DNA of 64,000 nt from Anaerolineales bacterium (GCA_020060485.1 JAGVAB010000152.1:6472-70471); one strand, 5' to 3'; shown: positions 44,351-52,816, numbered from the stretch's first letter. The notes: generated by a model not told the origin, from the sequence alone. Translations and numbers: made by a program.

Positions 44351-45828
44351 GGATTATTCTTTTCAGGCATCAGGGAGGAAGACTGTACTTCGCGGGGAAT
44401 TTCCCAGGCGGCCTTGCCTCCCAGGGCGCGCTGGGCGATCTCGCGCAGCGCTGTTTCCTGGTTCGTGTTGGTCAGCAGGACGATGCCGTTGCCAGTGTCG
44501 GGGTAGATCACTGCCAGGGTGGTGAAATCAAAATGAACGCCGGTGTGCCACAGCGAATCGCCTTGATCGCTGTGCTGGATGCCAATACCCAGGCCCCAGG
44601 AAATATCGGGGTTGATGACAGTCTGGACAGAGCACATTTGGCTGGCGAGTTCTTCAGGCAGGTATTGCGGCTGGCTGATCTCGATTATCAGGGCAGCCAG
44701 GTCAGCCGCATTGGACCACAGGGAAGCCGCCGCACTGGGGAAACGGGCCGGCCTGTGTGGTGTGGGAATGGTCACCAGACCAGAGATGGCAGTCAACGCA
44801 GCCATTGAGAACAGCACCCAGGCAGCCAGGGCGGCCATGCGGCGGCGGGAAGTCTGCCAGGCTGGCGGCAGATGTTTGCGCATAGCCAAACCGGCTAACA
44901 GGAGCAGTCCCAGCATTGCTTCAAAAACCAGGGCTGTCAGGGCGATCAACCAACCCATTTTGGGAATCGACCAGCGGTAGAGGTAGGCCAGGATCAGGAG
45001 AGCGGCAATGGTGGCAAGGAAGACGGCCGCGCCCCATGCAATGGGCGGGCAGCGCCATTTTTTGGTGCGCCATTTGCAAAGGATGAGCAAGGCCGCCATC
45101 AGGCAGATGAAAAACCCGCTGGCGGGCAAGAGAAACCGCAGCAGAGGGTAACTGGCGCGGATATGTCCATAGGCCAGGCGGGATTGCAGGTGTTTTGGAC
45201 TGTTGTAGCTGGTGGAAGACATCCCCAGTGGTTCAAAGGTGTAGCGTGTGGCAAGCTCTTCCAGTGACAAACCACTTTGGCTTTGAAGCAAACGCTGCAC
45301 ACGAGCGTAATTGAAGCCGGTATAAAAAAAGGATTGCCCCGGGGGCGGTTTGGGCTGGCCGGGGTTGAATGCCCCGGAACTGTGACTGAGCAAATGACGC
45401 AGGGTGATCTCGGAACCATAGGGAGGTTGGATCTGCCATGAAAGTGGCAGCGAGGGGTTGACTGGTTCATCCAGGCTGACCTGGCCGGCTGCCGTCATTT
45501 GCAGGGCAGCGTACGCGGTTGCCACTTTGCTCAACGAGGCCACCTCAAAGACAGCATCTGGCTGGAGAGGCTGACGGTTAAAGGTGCTGGTGACGCCGAA
45601 TCCCTGGCTCCAAACCACCTGCCCATCCTGAATGAGGGCCACCGTCAGCCCGGGAATATCTGCCTGGGCCATGCGGGCCGGGATGAAGGTTTCCAGGTCG
45701 GCAATGATCTGTTCAGGCGGATCGTTGCGCAAGGGAGGCTCATTGGATGGGGACAGGTTTGGCGAGGGTTGGCAGCCAGCCAGCACACAGGCAAGGATCA
45801 AAAGACAAAAAACGGTTTTGAGCTTCAC
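44347..45828 (-). CDS. Beta-lactamase-fold serine hydrolase lipoprotein with inserted membrane helices
   Basis: The 493-residue protein has a lipoprotein signal (lipobox LAGC, Cys19) and a class C beta-lactamase/DD-peptidase fold. The nucleophile motif is SLSK, and the third motif HTG occurs in LWHTGVHFDF. The middle Tyr motif is YTG instead of YSN. Four or five hydrophobic helices (about residues 225-345) are inserted before the fold resumes at LWSNAADLAALIIEIS. It could be a peptidoglycan or D-amino-acid peptide hydrolase at the membrane. The start is a GTG with a weak RBS. Confidence 0.85.
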   Translation of the reverse strand: MKLKTVFCLLILACVLAGCQPSPNLSPSNEPPLRNDPPEQIIADLETFIPARMAQADIPGLTVALIQDGQVVWSQGFGVTSTFNRQPLQPDAVFEVASLSKVATAYAALQMTAAGQVSLDEPVNPSLPLSWQIQPPYGSEITLRHLLSHSSGAFNPGQPKPPPGQSFFYTGFNYARVQRLLQSQSGLSLEELATRYTFEPLGMSSTSYNSPKHLQSRLAYGHIRASYPLLRFLLPASGFFICLMAALLILCKWRTKKWRCPPIAWGAAVFLATIAALLILAYLYRWSIPKMGWLIALTALVFEAMLGLLLLAGLAMRKHLPPAWQTSRRRMAALAAWVLFSMAALTAISGLVTIPTPHRPARFPSAAASLWSNAADLAALIIEISQPQYLPEELASQMCSVQTVINPDISWGLGIGIQHSDQGDSLWHTGVHFDFTTLAVIYPDTGNGIVLLTNTNQETALREIAQRALGGKAAWEIPREVQSSSLMPEKNNP

Positions 45829-45918
45829 TGGATTGGTTCCCGTCTTCAGTTGGCGGCCATAAACGGCAGAGTCTTCGGTTGCGATAATGGGATGCGAATG
45901 TTTTGATCCATTGCGGCG

Positions 45919-45927
45919 ATTATAACA
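45919..45927 (-). promoter_or_regulatory. Extended -10 element of the serine hydrolase gene
   Basis: On the - strand TGTTATAAT is a TG-extended perfect -10. A -35 match (TATCCA) is poor. The leader would be about 85 bases. Confidence 0.5.
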
Positions 45928-46028
45928 GACAAGAGCTGCTCTGGATACGCGGTATTCGGGCAGGGTTTTCGATGTTGTTGATCTGGTTAAATTTCAAATT
46001 TTGGTATGCAAATTCTTTCCGGCTCGGG

Positions 46029-46049
46029 TATAATATGCCAAAATTGGCA
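46029..46049 (+). promoter_or_regulatory. greA -10 box with an overlapping palindrome
   Basis: TATAAT (46029-46034) is followed two bases later by TGCCAA-AA-TTGGCA (46036-46049), a 6-base-pair inverted repeat that covers the expected start of transcription. The leader to greA would be about 175 bases. The 387-base gap from the serine hydrolase start to greA shows no other gene. Confidence 0.5.
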
Positions 46050-46215
46050 CAATTGTATTCCTGTTTCGGGCATTCTTGCATGTTTTTTACACAATATTTG
46101 CATTCAAAGGAAGTAAACTAAATTACCTTTGAGGCATATGCGCAGGGAGGATAGCCTGTCTGAAGGGTTGTGCTTTCCTTCCACCACCAGTAATTCTATA
46201 AACGAGGTGTACGAG

Positions 46216-46680
46216 ATGGTTGCTACCTTTCTTACCCGTGAAGGGTACCAGAAATTCCAGGAAGAGTTGGATTGGTTGATCGATGTCCGCCGCCCTGAGG
46301 TTGCCATGCGTTTGAGTCAGGCAGTTGAAGGCAGTGATGACGATGATACCGCAGAATATGAAGCTGCCAAAGATGAACAAGGATTGATCGAGGCGCGCAT
46401 TAAGAAACTGGAAATCATGCTGGCCTCGGCCTGTATTCTGGATGAACAGCCCAAACAAGTGGATCGGGTGGATGTGGGTGATCACGTCACCGTACAGGAA
46501 GAAGGCAGTGAACCGGAGACCTATCTTCTGGTAGGGCCGGCGGAAGCTGACCCGCTTAAAGGGCGCATTTCGTATGAATCGCCGCTGGGCACGGCCTTGC
46601 TTGGGCGCAAGGTGGGGGATGTGGCCCGGGTGAATGCCCCGGCAGGGATTTTCGAGGTACGGGTGATCTCGATTGCCTGA
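46216..46680 (+). CDS. greA: Transcription elongation factor GreA
   Basis: The 154-residue protein stimulates RNA cleavage by backtracked RNA polymerase. The N-terminal coiled coil (FLTREGYQKFQEELDWL, AMRLSQAVEGSDDDDTAEYE) has the acidic tip DDDD, and the C-terminal domain has the DADPLKGRISYESPLGTALL-type block (read here as EADPLKGRISYESPLG) and GKKVGD-like GRKVGDVARV. The ATG at 46216 follows gaggtg; an in-frame ATG at 46129 would add 29 atypical residues. A terminator follows directly. Confidence 0.92.
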   Translation: MVATFLTREGYQKFQEELDWLIDVRRPEVAMRLSQAVEGSDDDDTAEYEAAKDEQGLIEARIKKLEIMLASACILDEQPKQVDRVDVGDHVTVQEEGSEPETYLLVGPAEADPLKGRISYESPLGTALLGRKVGDVARVNAPAGIFEVRVISIA

Positions 46681-46702
46681 CGAACATTGTCATCCATACA
46701 GG

Positions 46703-46731
46703 CACCGGCATGTTACTGCCGGTGTTTTTTT
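46703..46731 (+). terminator. Terminator of greA
   Basis: CACCGGCA and TGCCGGTG form an 8-base-pair stem with a 6-base loop, followed by seven T. It begins 23 bases after the greA stop. Confidence 0.9.
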
Positions 46732-46796
46732 ATTCAAAATTGTTTTCCAGGCTTGCCTCTCCGGCAAGGGAAGCTGTCATATTTCCAGGAAAATGC

Positions 46797-46851
46797 TCGA
46801 CATTGTGAGAGTAAACGAGTATAATTGCGCATAAATGCGAAAACGTGCGCA
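46797..46851 (+). promoter_or_regulatory. Promoter of the DeoR-corrinoid operon with repeated TGCGC sites
   Basis: TCGACA (46797-46802) and TATAAT (46820-46825) are 17 bases apart. TGCGCA occurs at 46826-46831 and again at 46846-46851, with ATGCGA between. The two copies are 20 bases apart (two helical turns) and lie over the expected start of transcription, so they are a likely operator for the DeoR protein encoded just downstream. Confidence 0.7.
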
Positions 46852-46912
46852 TTGTCTTGCGGCGGGTTGTTTGTGCCTGCCAGACATGTCCCAGTATGGC
46901 TGAAAAAGGAAA

Positions 46913-47734
46913 ATGATGTTCAAAGAAGAGCGGATGCGATTGTTGTTGTCTCACCTGGAACGGGAGAGGCAGTTGCGCGTAGGGGACGCGGCCGAACTGT
47001 TTGGGGTAAGCGAATCAACCATCCGCCTCGATCTGCAGGAGCTGGAAGAGCGCGGTATGGTACAGCGCACCCACGGCGGGGCAATCCTGACCAGCTCTGC
47101 CCGCAACAGCACACTGAAATACGAAACGCTCAAGCTGGATGAGCGCCTGGTGGAAAACCGTGATGCCAAAATGGCGATTGGACGCATGGCTGCTGACCTG
47201 ATCCAGGATGGCGAGACGATCATGATCGATGGCGGCAGCACGGCGCGTTACGCGGCCTTCTTCTTGCGATACAAGAAACGCCTGACAATCGTGACCCATA
47301 TCGTGGATATTTATCCGGATCTGATCGGTATGGATAGTGATTGCCGGGTCATTCTTCCGGGGGGCGTACTTGATCAGGCCAATATGATCCTTACCGGAGA
47401 GGAAGCACCGCTCATTATTTCACATTACCGGGCCAGCAAGGCCATTCTGGGAATTGACGGCATTTCGCTGTCGATGGGACTGACCACGCAGGAGGTGCAG
47501 GCGCCATTGAAGAAAGCCATGATGGCTTGCAGTGACCAGGTGATCATCGTGGCCGATTCCAGCAAGCTGGGCCGGGTTTCGCTGGTGCCGGTGGCGGCAC
47601 TGGCTGATATTGATGTCTTGGTGACCGATGACAGGGCGGACTGGCAAATCATCAGGGAGATTGAAGCGCGCGGCGTAAAAGTAGTGATGGCATTCTGTGA
47701 CTCAAAACGGGATGCAAACCTTTATTCATTGTGA
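46913..47734 (+). CDS. DeoR-family transcriptional regulator
   Basis: The 273-residue protein has the DeoR helix-turn-helix (about residues 20-50, VGDAAELFGVSESTIRLDLQ, ELEERGMVQRTHGGAI) and the C-terminal ISOCOT-like sensor fold (IMIDGGSTARYAAFFL, VILPGGVLDQANMILTGEEA, GIDGISLSMGLTTQE, IIVADSSKLGR). Such regulators usually sense a phosphorylated sugar or related effector. It is the first gene of an operon of four with gaps of 13, 4 and 44 bases, and probably represses it. Confidence 0.9.
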   Translation: MMFKEERMRLLLSHLERERQLRVGDAAELFGVSESTIRLDLQELEERGMVQRTHGGAILTSSARNSTLKYETLKLDERLVENRDAKMAIGRMAADLIQDGETIMIDGGSTARYAAFFLRYKKRLTIVTHIVDIYPDLIGMDSDCRVILPGGVLDQANMILTGEEAPLIISHYRASKAILGIDGISLSMGLTTQEVQAPLKKAMMACSDQVIIVADSSKLGRVSLVPVAALADIDVLVTDDRADWQIIREIEARGVKVVMAFCDSKRDANLYSL

Positions 47735-47747
47735 GACAGGAGAATTA

Positions 47748-49124
47748 ATGATGGTTGAAAATGGAAAAACCACTGGCAAAGAACTGCTTTTTTCAGTGCT
47801 GCGGCACGAAAAGACTGAAAATGTACCGTGGGTGCCTTTTGCCGGGGTGCATGCCGGCAAATTGAAGGGCTTTACGGCGCGCGAAGTGCTGACGGATGGC
47901 GACAAATTACTGGAATCCTTGCTGGAAGTGAACAAGCTATACCGCCCCGACGGGCAGCCGGTGGTTTTTGATCTGCAAGTGGAAGCCGAGATCCTGGGCT
48001 GCGAATTGCTGTGGGCGGAGGAGGCCCCGCCTTCGGTGATTACGCACCCTTTGTCAAAAGAAATGAGCATACCGACTGCCATTCCTCAGGCGGATGATGG
48101 CCGTCTGCCCTTGATCCTGGAGGTGATGCGCAAACTGAAAGCAGAAGTGGGCGAACACACCGCCCTGTATGGTTTGATCACCGGGCCTTTCACCCTGGCC
48201 TCTCATTTGCGCGGCACCGAGATTTTTATGGATACGATCGACAAGGGCGATTATCTGAAGCAATTGCTGGCCTACACTGGCAAAGTTGCACAGCAGATGG
48301 CTCGCCTGTATATTGAAGCCGGCATGGATGTGATCGCGGTTGTAGACCCGGTCATTTCGCAGATCTCACCGCGCATGTTCACAAAATACATGCAAGAGCC
48401 ATTCGGCGAGTTGTTTGCTTTCATTCGCCAGCAGGGCGTGTTCTCGGCTTTTTTTGTGTGCGGAGACGCCACCAAGAACATTGAGCCGATGTGCCTGACC
48501 CGGCCGGATTGCATTGCCGTGGATGAGAACATCGACATGGCGACAGCCAAGCAGATCACCGATCAGTACAATGTGGTTCTGGAGGGCAACATCCCGTTGA
48601 CCACCCGCATGTTGATGGGTACCCAACAGGATAATATGAAGTATGTGATTGACTTACTGGATCAATTGAGCCACGAGAACCTGATCATCTCGCCTGGTTG
48701 TGATATGCCTTATGATGTGCCGGTGGAGAATGTGATCGGCACGGCTGAGGCTATTCGGGATACAGACCGTGCGAGGCAAGTATTGACCAATTACCACGCG
48801 GCTGAATATGACCTGGATGCGATTGTGATACCGGATTATGCTCATTTGGCAAAACCGTTATTGGAAGTCTTTACGCTGGATTCTGCCACCTGTGCCGCCT
48901 GTGGTTACATGCTGCAGGCAGCCGAGCGGGCCTGCGAAGAGCTGGGCGGCAAGGTGGACATGGTGGAATACAAGGCTACCAGCGCAGAAAACGTGGCTCG
49001 CCTGATCAAGATGGGCATTAAAAATTTACCCAGCATTTGCATCAATGGCGAGCTCAAATTTTCCTCCCTGATCCCTGGCAATCGGGAATTGGTTGAGGCC
49101 ATTGAAGCATATTTGCAGGAGTAA
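47748..49124 (+). CDS. URO-D-type corrinoid methyltransferase fused to a thioredoxin-like domain
   Basis: Residues 1-365 are a uroporphyrinogen decarboxylase-type barrel of the MtaA/MtbA/CmuA kind (YGLITGPFTLASHLRGTE, EAGMDVIAVVDPVISQISPR, PGCDMPYDVPVENV). Zinc ligands in this family are His-x-Cys and a distant Cys; here the positions are Phe236-Val-Cys238 and Cys318, so the His is missing. Residues 370-458 resemble a thioredoxin-like fold with C382-A-A-C385. The ATG at 47748 follows aggagaa. It should move a methyl group to or from the corrinoid protein encoded two genes later; the methyl donor or acceptor is unknown. Confidence 0.8.
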   Translation: MMVENGKTTGKELLFSVLRHEKTENVPWVPFAGVHAGKLKGFTAREVLTDGDKLLESLLEVNKLYRPDGQPVVFDLQVEAEILGCELLWAEEAPPSVITHPLSKEMSIPTAIPQADDGRLPLILEVMRKLKAEVGEHTALYGLITGPFTLASHLRGTEIFMDTIDKGDYLKQLLAYTGKVAQQMARLYIEAGMDVIAVVDPVISQISPRMFTKYMQEPFGELFAFIRQQGVFSAFFVCGDATKNIEPMCLTRPDCIAVDENIDMATAKQITDQYNVVLEGNIPLTTRMLMGTQQDNMKYVIDLLDQLSHENLIISPGCDMPYDVPVENVIGTAEAIRDTDRARQVLTNYHAAEYDLDAIVIPDYAHLAKPLLEVFTLDSATCAACGYMLQAAERACEELGGKVDMVEYKATSAENVARLIKMGIKNLPSICINGELKFSSLIPGNRELVEAIEAYLQE

Positions 49125-49128
49125 ATGA

Positions 49129-50211
49129 ATGCAGATGCATCTGGTAGGCGGATTCCTGGGGAGCGGCAAGACGACGGCCATCATACAGGCTGCACGTCAG
49201 TTGATTGCCCAGGGCAGGAAGGTCGGGGTGGTGACCAATGACAAGGGCAAACACCTGGTGGATACGGCTTTCTTCCGTTCTGCAGACATTCCCACTGCCG
49301 AAGTGGCCGGCGGTTGCTTTCGCTGTAGTTTTGAAGAGCTGGAAAAACGGCTTGAACAATTGAAGGAAACTGCCAGGCCGGATGTGATCTTTGCCGAGTC
49401 GGTGGGGTCTTGTGCGGATATGGCTGCCACGGTTCTGGAACCGCTGCTGCGACTGCAAGAAACACAGGACCAGCCCACCAGTTTTTCGGTCTTCACGGAT
49501 GTGCGTTTGTTGCGGATGTGGCTGCAAGGTGAAGAGCTGCCTTTCAGTGAAGAGGTGACGTACATTTTTGAAAAACAGATCGAAGAAGCGGGTTTGCTGG
49601 TGATCAACAAGATTGACCTGCTGACCGGCGAGGATGTGCAGGAAGTGGAATGGCTGGCCAGGCAGCGGTTCCCTGGCAAGATGGTGGTACGGCAAAATTC
49701 GCTGCTCGAGACAGGCGTTACAGATTGGCTGGAGATGTTGGGGTCTTCTGGAGGGCTTCCTATGGCAGAGGATGGCGGGATGGACTATGACCGTTATGAT
49801 GCTGGCAGCCGGCAACTGGCCTGGCTGGATGAGGCCATAACCATTCGGGCAAAGGATGCCCTGGGCGCAGCAAATTCGATGATCTCGGAACTGCGCTCAA
49901 TTTTGCGGGCGGAGAGAATTCCGGTGGGGCATCTGAAATTCTTTCTGGCGTGGGATGGCGGCCATTGCAAATTGAGCTTCCCAACCCTGGAAGAACCGCA
50001 AAGGCAGCCGATGGACGTTGCAGTGGCGGTGGACATGGTGAACATGATCGTTAATGGCCGTGTTCAGACTGCCCCTGCCAGATTGAACCGAATGGTTGCC
50101 GCAGCCCTGGAGGCAATGGCGGCCACCCGGGAAGTGATCTATGAACGTGAGGAGACGGCTTATTTTCGCCCGCGGATCACCCGCCGGCGGGAGCAGCCCA
50201 GCTCCGGGTAG
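49129..50211 (+). CDS. CobW/G3E-family P-loop GTPase
   Basis: The 360-residue protein has the P-loop GGFLGSGKTT (7-16), a CFRC pair (63-66) in place of the CxCC metal motif of CobW, the VFTDVR segment and NKID for guanine. The C-terminal part has a further domain unlike CobW's usual one. G3E GTPases insert or guard metal cofactors; next to a corrinoid protein this one may load or reactivate the cobamide. The ATG is 7 bases after aggag and 4 bases from the upstream stop. Confidence 0.82.
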   Translation: MQMHLVGGFLGSGKTTAIIQAARQLIAQGRKVGVVTNDKGKHLVDTAFFRSADIPTAEVAGGCFRCSFEELEKRLEQLKETARPDVIFAESVGSCADMAATVLEPLLRLQETQDQPTSFSVFTDVRLLRMWLQGEELPFSEEVTYIFEKQIEEAGLLVINKIDLLTGEDVQEVEWLARQRFPGKMVVRQNSLLETGVTDWLEMLGSSGGLPMAEDGGMDYDRYDAGSRQLAWLDEAITIRAKDALGAANSMISELRSILRAERIPVGHLKFFLAWDGGHCKLSFPTLEEPQRQPMDVAVAVDMVNMIVNGRVQTAPARLNRMVAAALEAMAATREVIYEREETAYFRPRITRRREQPSSG

Positions 50212-50255
50212 AAACCAAACAGGCATCAAACAAGGACACACAAGGAGAGATCAAA

Positions 50256-50897
50256 ATGGACGAGGCTTTGAAGGGATTGTACGACAGTATCATGGAGGGT
50301 GATCTGGAACTGGCGCAGGAAAAAGTGCAACAGGCGCTGGATGAAGGGATCGCCCCTGGCCGCATTTTGAATGAAGGCATGATCGCGGCCATGGGAGAGG
50401 TGGGCCAGTTATTTGAGGAAGGCGAGTATTTCGTGCCGGAAATGTTGATTGCGGCCCGCGCCATGCAGGGCGGTTTGCTCATCCTCAAGCCTTTCCTGGC
50501 AGAGGGGGATGTGCATTCACCGGGCAAGGTGGTGATTGGCACAGTCAAGGGTGACCTGCATGACATCGGCAAGAACCTGGTGGCGATGATGCTGGAGGGT
50601 TCTGCCTTCGAGATCGTTGATTTGGGAACGGATGTCAGCCCGGAGAAGTTCGTTGAGGCCGTGCAGACCAGCGGCGCCGATATTGTGGCCATGTCGGCTC
50701 TGCTGACCACGACTATGCCGAATATGACGGCTGTGATCGAGGCGCTGAAGGAAGCTGGCCTGCGGGACAAGGTCAAAATCATGGTAGGCGGGGCGCCGCT
50801 CACCCAGGATTATGCCAGCAAGATCGGTGCGGATGGCTATGCAGCAGATGCCAACCAGGCCGTGGCCAGCGCCAGGGCGCTTTTGAACGCAGCCTAG
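50256..50897 (+). CDS. Methyltransferase corrinoid protein
   Basis: The 213-residue protein has the helical cap domain (EGMIAAMGEVGQLFEEGEYF, VPEMLIAARAM) and the cobalamin-binding Rossmann fold with DLHDIG (Asp100, His102, Gly105), the lower axial histidine motif, SALLTTTM and VGGAPLTQDYA. It matches MtaC/MtbC/MttC-type methyl carriers. It is the last gene of the operon and would exchange a methyl group with the URO-D protein. A substrate-specific methyltransferase and an activating ATPase are not encoded nearby. Confidence 0.92.
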   Translation: MDEALKGLYDSIMEGDLELAQEKVQQALDEGIAPGRILNEGMIAAMGEVGQLFEEGEYFVPEMLIAARAMQGGLLILKPFLAEGDVHSPGKVVIGTVKGDLHDIGKNLVAMMLEGSAFEIVDLGTDVSPEKFVEAVQTSGADIVAMSALLTTTMPNMTAVIEALKEAGLRDKVKIMVGGAPLTQDYASKIGADGYAADANQAVASARALLNAA

Positions 50898-50919
50898 TTC
50901 AGTGTGGTACAGTGAAAGC

Positions 50920-50950
50920 CCGGGGCTGCAAAGCCCCGGTTTATCGTTTT
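50920..50950 (+). terminator. Terminator of the corrinoid operon
   Basis: CCGGGGCT and AGCCCCGG pair over 8 bases around GCAA, and TTTATCGTTTT follows. It begins 23 bases after the corrinoid-protein stop. Confidence 0.85.
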
Positions 50951-51072
50951 AAAACCGCACATGGCACTTGCATTGCCTGGCACTACCTCCAGGGCAGGTG
51001 TGCCGCCTTGCGGGTCTAAGTTATGCGTTCTGATTAACCTCCCGGATAATTTTTGAATGATTGGAGAGTCCC

Positions 51073-51130
51073 TTTTCAGTTTCATGAATTGGAATTATAA
51101 TATCGATATTCGATATTGAAATTCGATATT
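51073..51130 (+). promoter_or_regulatory. padR promoter with repeated CGATATT sites
   Basis: TTTTCA (51073-51078) and TATAAT (51096-51101) are 17 bases apart. CGATATT occurs at 51104-51110, 51111-51117 and 51124-51130; ATATCGATAT within this stretch is palindromic. The sites cover the start of transcription and reach to within 21 bases of the padR start, as expected for autorepression. Confidence 0.65.
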
Positions 51131-51150
51131 GATGAAAGGCAGGCAAATTG

Positions 51151-51456
51151 ATGCTGAGAGATTTCTTTCTGGGTATGGTCAAGATCCATATTTTGTATCA
51201 TGCCAGCAAGGAAGAGGTTTACGGCGCAGCACTGATGGAGGAACTGGGCAGGCATGGCTATCAGCTTGGGCCGGGGACACTCTACCCGGTGCTGCATGGG
51301 TTGGAATCTGAAGGGCTATTGTTCAGTGAGCGCCGGCCTGTCCATGGCAAAATGCGCCGCTATTACCGTATCACCGAAAAAGGTGAAGCAGTCTTGTGGG
51401 AGGCGCGGGCCAAGGTGCGCGAACTGGTGCGCGAAATTCTGGAACTGGAGCTGTAA
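51151..51456 (+). CDS. PadR-family transcriptional regulator
   Basis: The 101-residue protein is a winged-helix PadR protein: RDFFLGMVKIHILYHASKEE, VYGAALMEELGRHGYQLGPG, TLYPVLHGLESEGLL and KMRRYYRITEKGE, with a C-terminal dimerisation helix. The ATG at 51151 (or TTG one codon earlier) follows a weak aggc. It is 48 bases ahead of an MFS transporter and probably controls it, as PadR-transporter pairs often do. Confidence 0.9.
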   Translation: MLRDFFLGMVKIHILYHASKEEVYGAALMEELGRHGYQLGPGTLYPVLHGLESEGLLFSERRPVHGKMRRYYRITEKGEAVLWEARAKVRELVREILELEL

Positions 51457-51504
51457 ACGTTTATTTTTGTGATTCGTTAAGAACTGCAAAAACAGGAGCA
51501 TGCG

Positions 51505-52746
51505 ATGACAGAAGGCAAAAAGGCGCCGAATTTGAGAGATTTGCCGCGCAATGTGTGGGCGGTGAGCTTGACCAGTTTTTTCATGGATATTTCCAGCGAG
51601 ATGGTGATCAATATCCTGCCGCTCTTTTTGTCGAATGTTTTGGGGGTCAAGACCAACCTGATCGGTTTGATCGAAGGGGTGGCCGAGGCTACGGCCAGCA
51701 TTCTGAAGGTCTTTTCTGGCTGGTTATCGGACAAGCTTAAAGACCGCAAGTGGCTGGCGGTTGCCGGCTATGGCATTTCTGCCTTGGCAAAGCCTTTCTT
51801 TTATTTTGCCAACTCATGGGGAATGGTGGCCGGTGTGCGCTGGGCAGACCGGGTGGGCAAGGGGGTGCGCACTGCACCGCGCGATGCCCTGGTGGCAGAT
51901 TCGATCAATGAAGAACAGCGCGGGCTGGCCTTTGGATTTCACCGTGCAGCGGATACTGGCGGGGCCATGTTGGGGCTGCTTGTTGCCATGCTGGTGGTGT
52001 GGCTGGCACAGCGGCACCAGGTTGGACTGAGCGCGGGCACTTTTCGAACGGTGGTGCTGATCAGCCTGATCCCGGCTGTGCTGGCGGTGCTCTCGCTGGC
52101 TTTGGGTGCGCGTGAGGTCAAGATCAGCGGGCAGACTGAAATGCCGCGCTTTGCCTTTAAATCGATGGGCAAGCGTTTCATGGTTTTTTTGATCATTGTA
52201 GGTTTGTTCGACCTGGGCAATTCATCGGATGCTTTTCTGGTGCTGCGGGCACAGGAGCGCGGCTTGAGCGTGTTGGGCATCCTGGGCATGCTGGCGGCTT
52301 TCAATCTGGTATATGCCTTGCTTTCTACTCCGGCCGGGTCGTTCTCGGACCGGATTGGCCGGCGGCGGATGATCATTGGCGGCTGGGTCGCCTATGGCCT
52401 GATCTACCTGGGGTTTGCTTTTGTTCAAACGGCTTTACAGGTGTGGCTGCTGTATATTTTATACGGGGTATATTATGGCCTGGCATTTGGCGCCACCAAG
52501 GCCATGGTGGCGGATCTGGTGCCGGCCGACCTGCGCGGCACGGCCTATGGCACGTACAACGGGGTGATGGGAATCCTCGACTTCCCGGCTTCTTTGATCG
52601 CCGGTATCCTCTGGCAGGGGGTGGGCGGCTGGCAGGGCTTTGGGCCAGGTGCGCCCTTTCTGTTTGGGGCGGTAACGGCTTTGCTGGCCAGCCTGTTGAT
52701 GATCTTGTGGATGCCGAAGGTGGAAAGCAGCGGTCAGGCGGGTTGA
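51505..52746 (+). CDS. Major facilitator superfamily transporter, PadR-linked
   Basis: The 413-residue protein has about twelve helices. DISSEMVINILPLFLSNVLG opens it, the loop 2-3 motif is GWLSDKLKDRKWLA, the conserved RWADRVGKGVRTAPRDALVA follows and the second half repeats the loop as GSFSDRIGRRRMI. This group is annotated as drug or metabolite efflux in other bacteria; the substrate is unknown. The context with padR suggests induction by the exported compound. Confidence 0.88.
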   Translation: MTEGKKAPNLRDLPRNVWAVSLTSFFMDISSEMVINILPLFLSNVLGVKTNLIGLIEGVAEATASILKVFSGWLSDKLKDRKWLAVAGYGISALAKPFFYFANSWGMVAGVRWADRVGKGVRTAPRDALVADSINEEQRGLAFGFHRAADTGGAMLGLLVAMLVVWLAQRHQVGLSAGTFRTVVLISLIPAVLAVLSLALGAREVKISGQTEMPRFAFKSMGKRFMVFLIIVGLFDLGNSSDAFLVLRAQERGLSVLGILGMLAAFNLVYALLSTPAGSFSDRIGRRRMIIGGWVAYGLIYLGFAFVQTALQVWLLYILYGVYYGLAFGATKAMVADLVPADLRGTAYGTYNGVMGILDFPASLIAGILWQGVGGWQGFGPGAPFLFGAVTALLASLLMILWMPKVESSGQAG

Positions 52747-52816
52747 TCTCATATATACCGTGTTTCACGATTGTTCCCAAAGACACCAAACCGGCGGATG
52801 AATCTGCAAAAATCTG

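Noticed and set aside
46681..46912. Cobalamin riboswitch before the corrinoid operon
   Set aside because: No B12-box-like element or large fold is seen in the short leader; the promoter and TGCGCA repeats account for the region.
51104..51130. CRISPR-like repeat at CGATATT
   Set aside because: Only three 7-base copies without spacers of constant size; they fit an operator.
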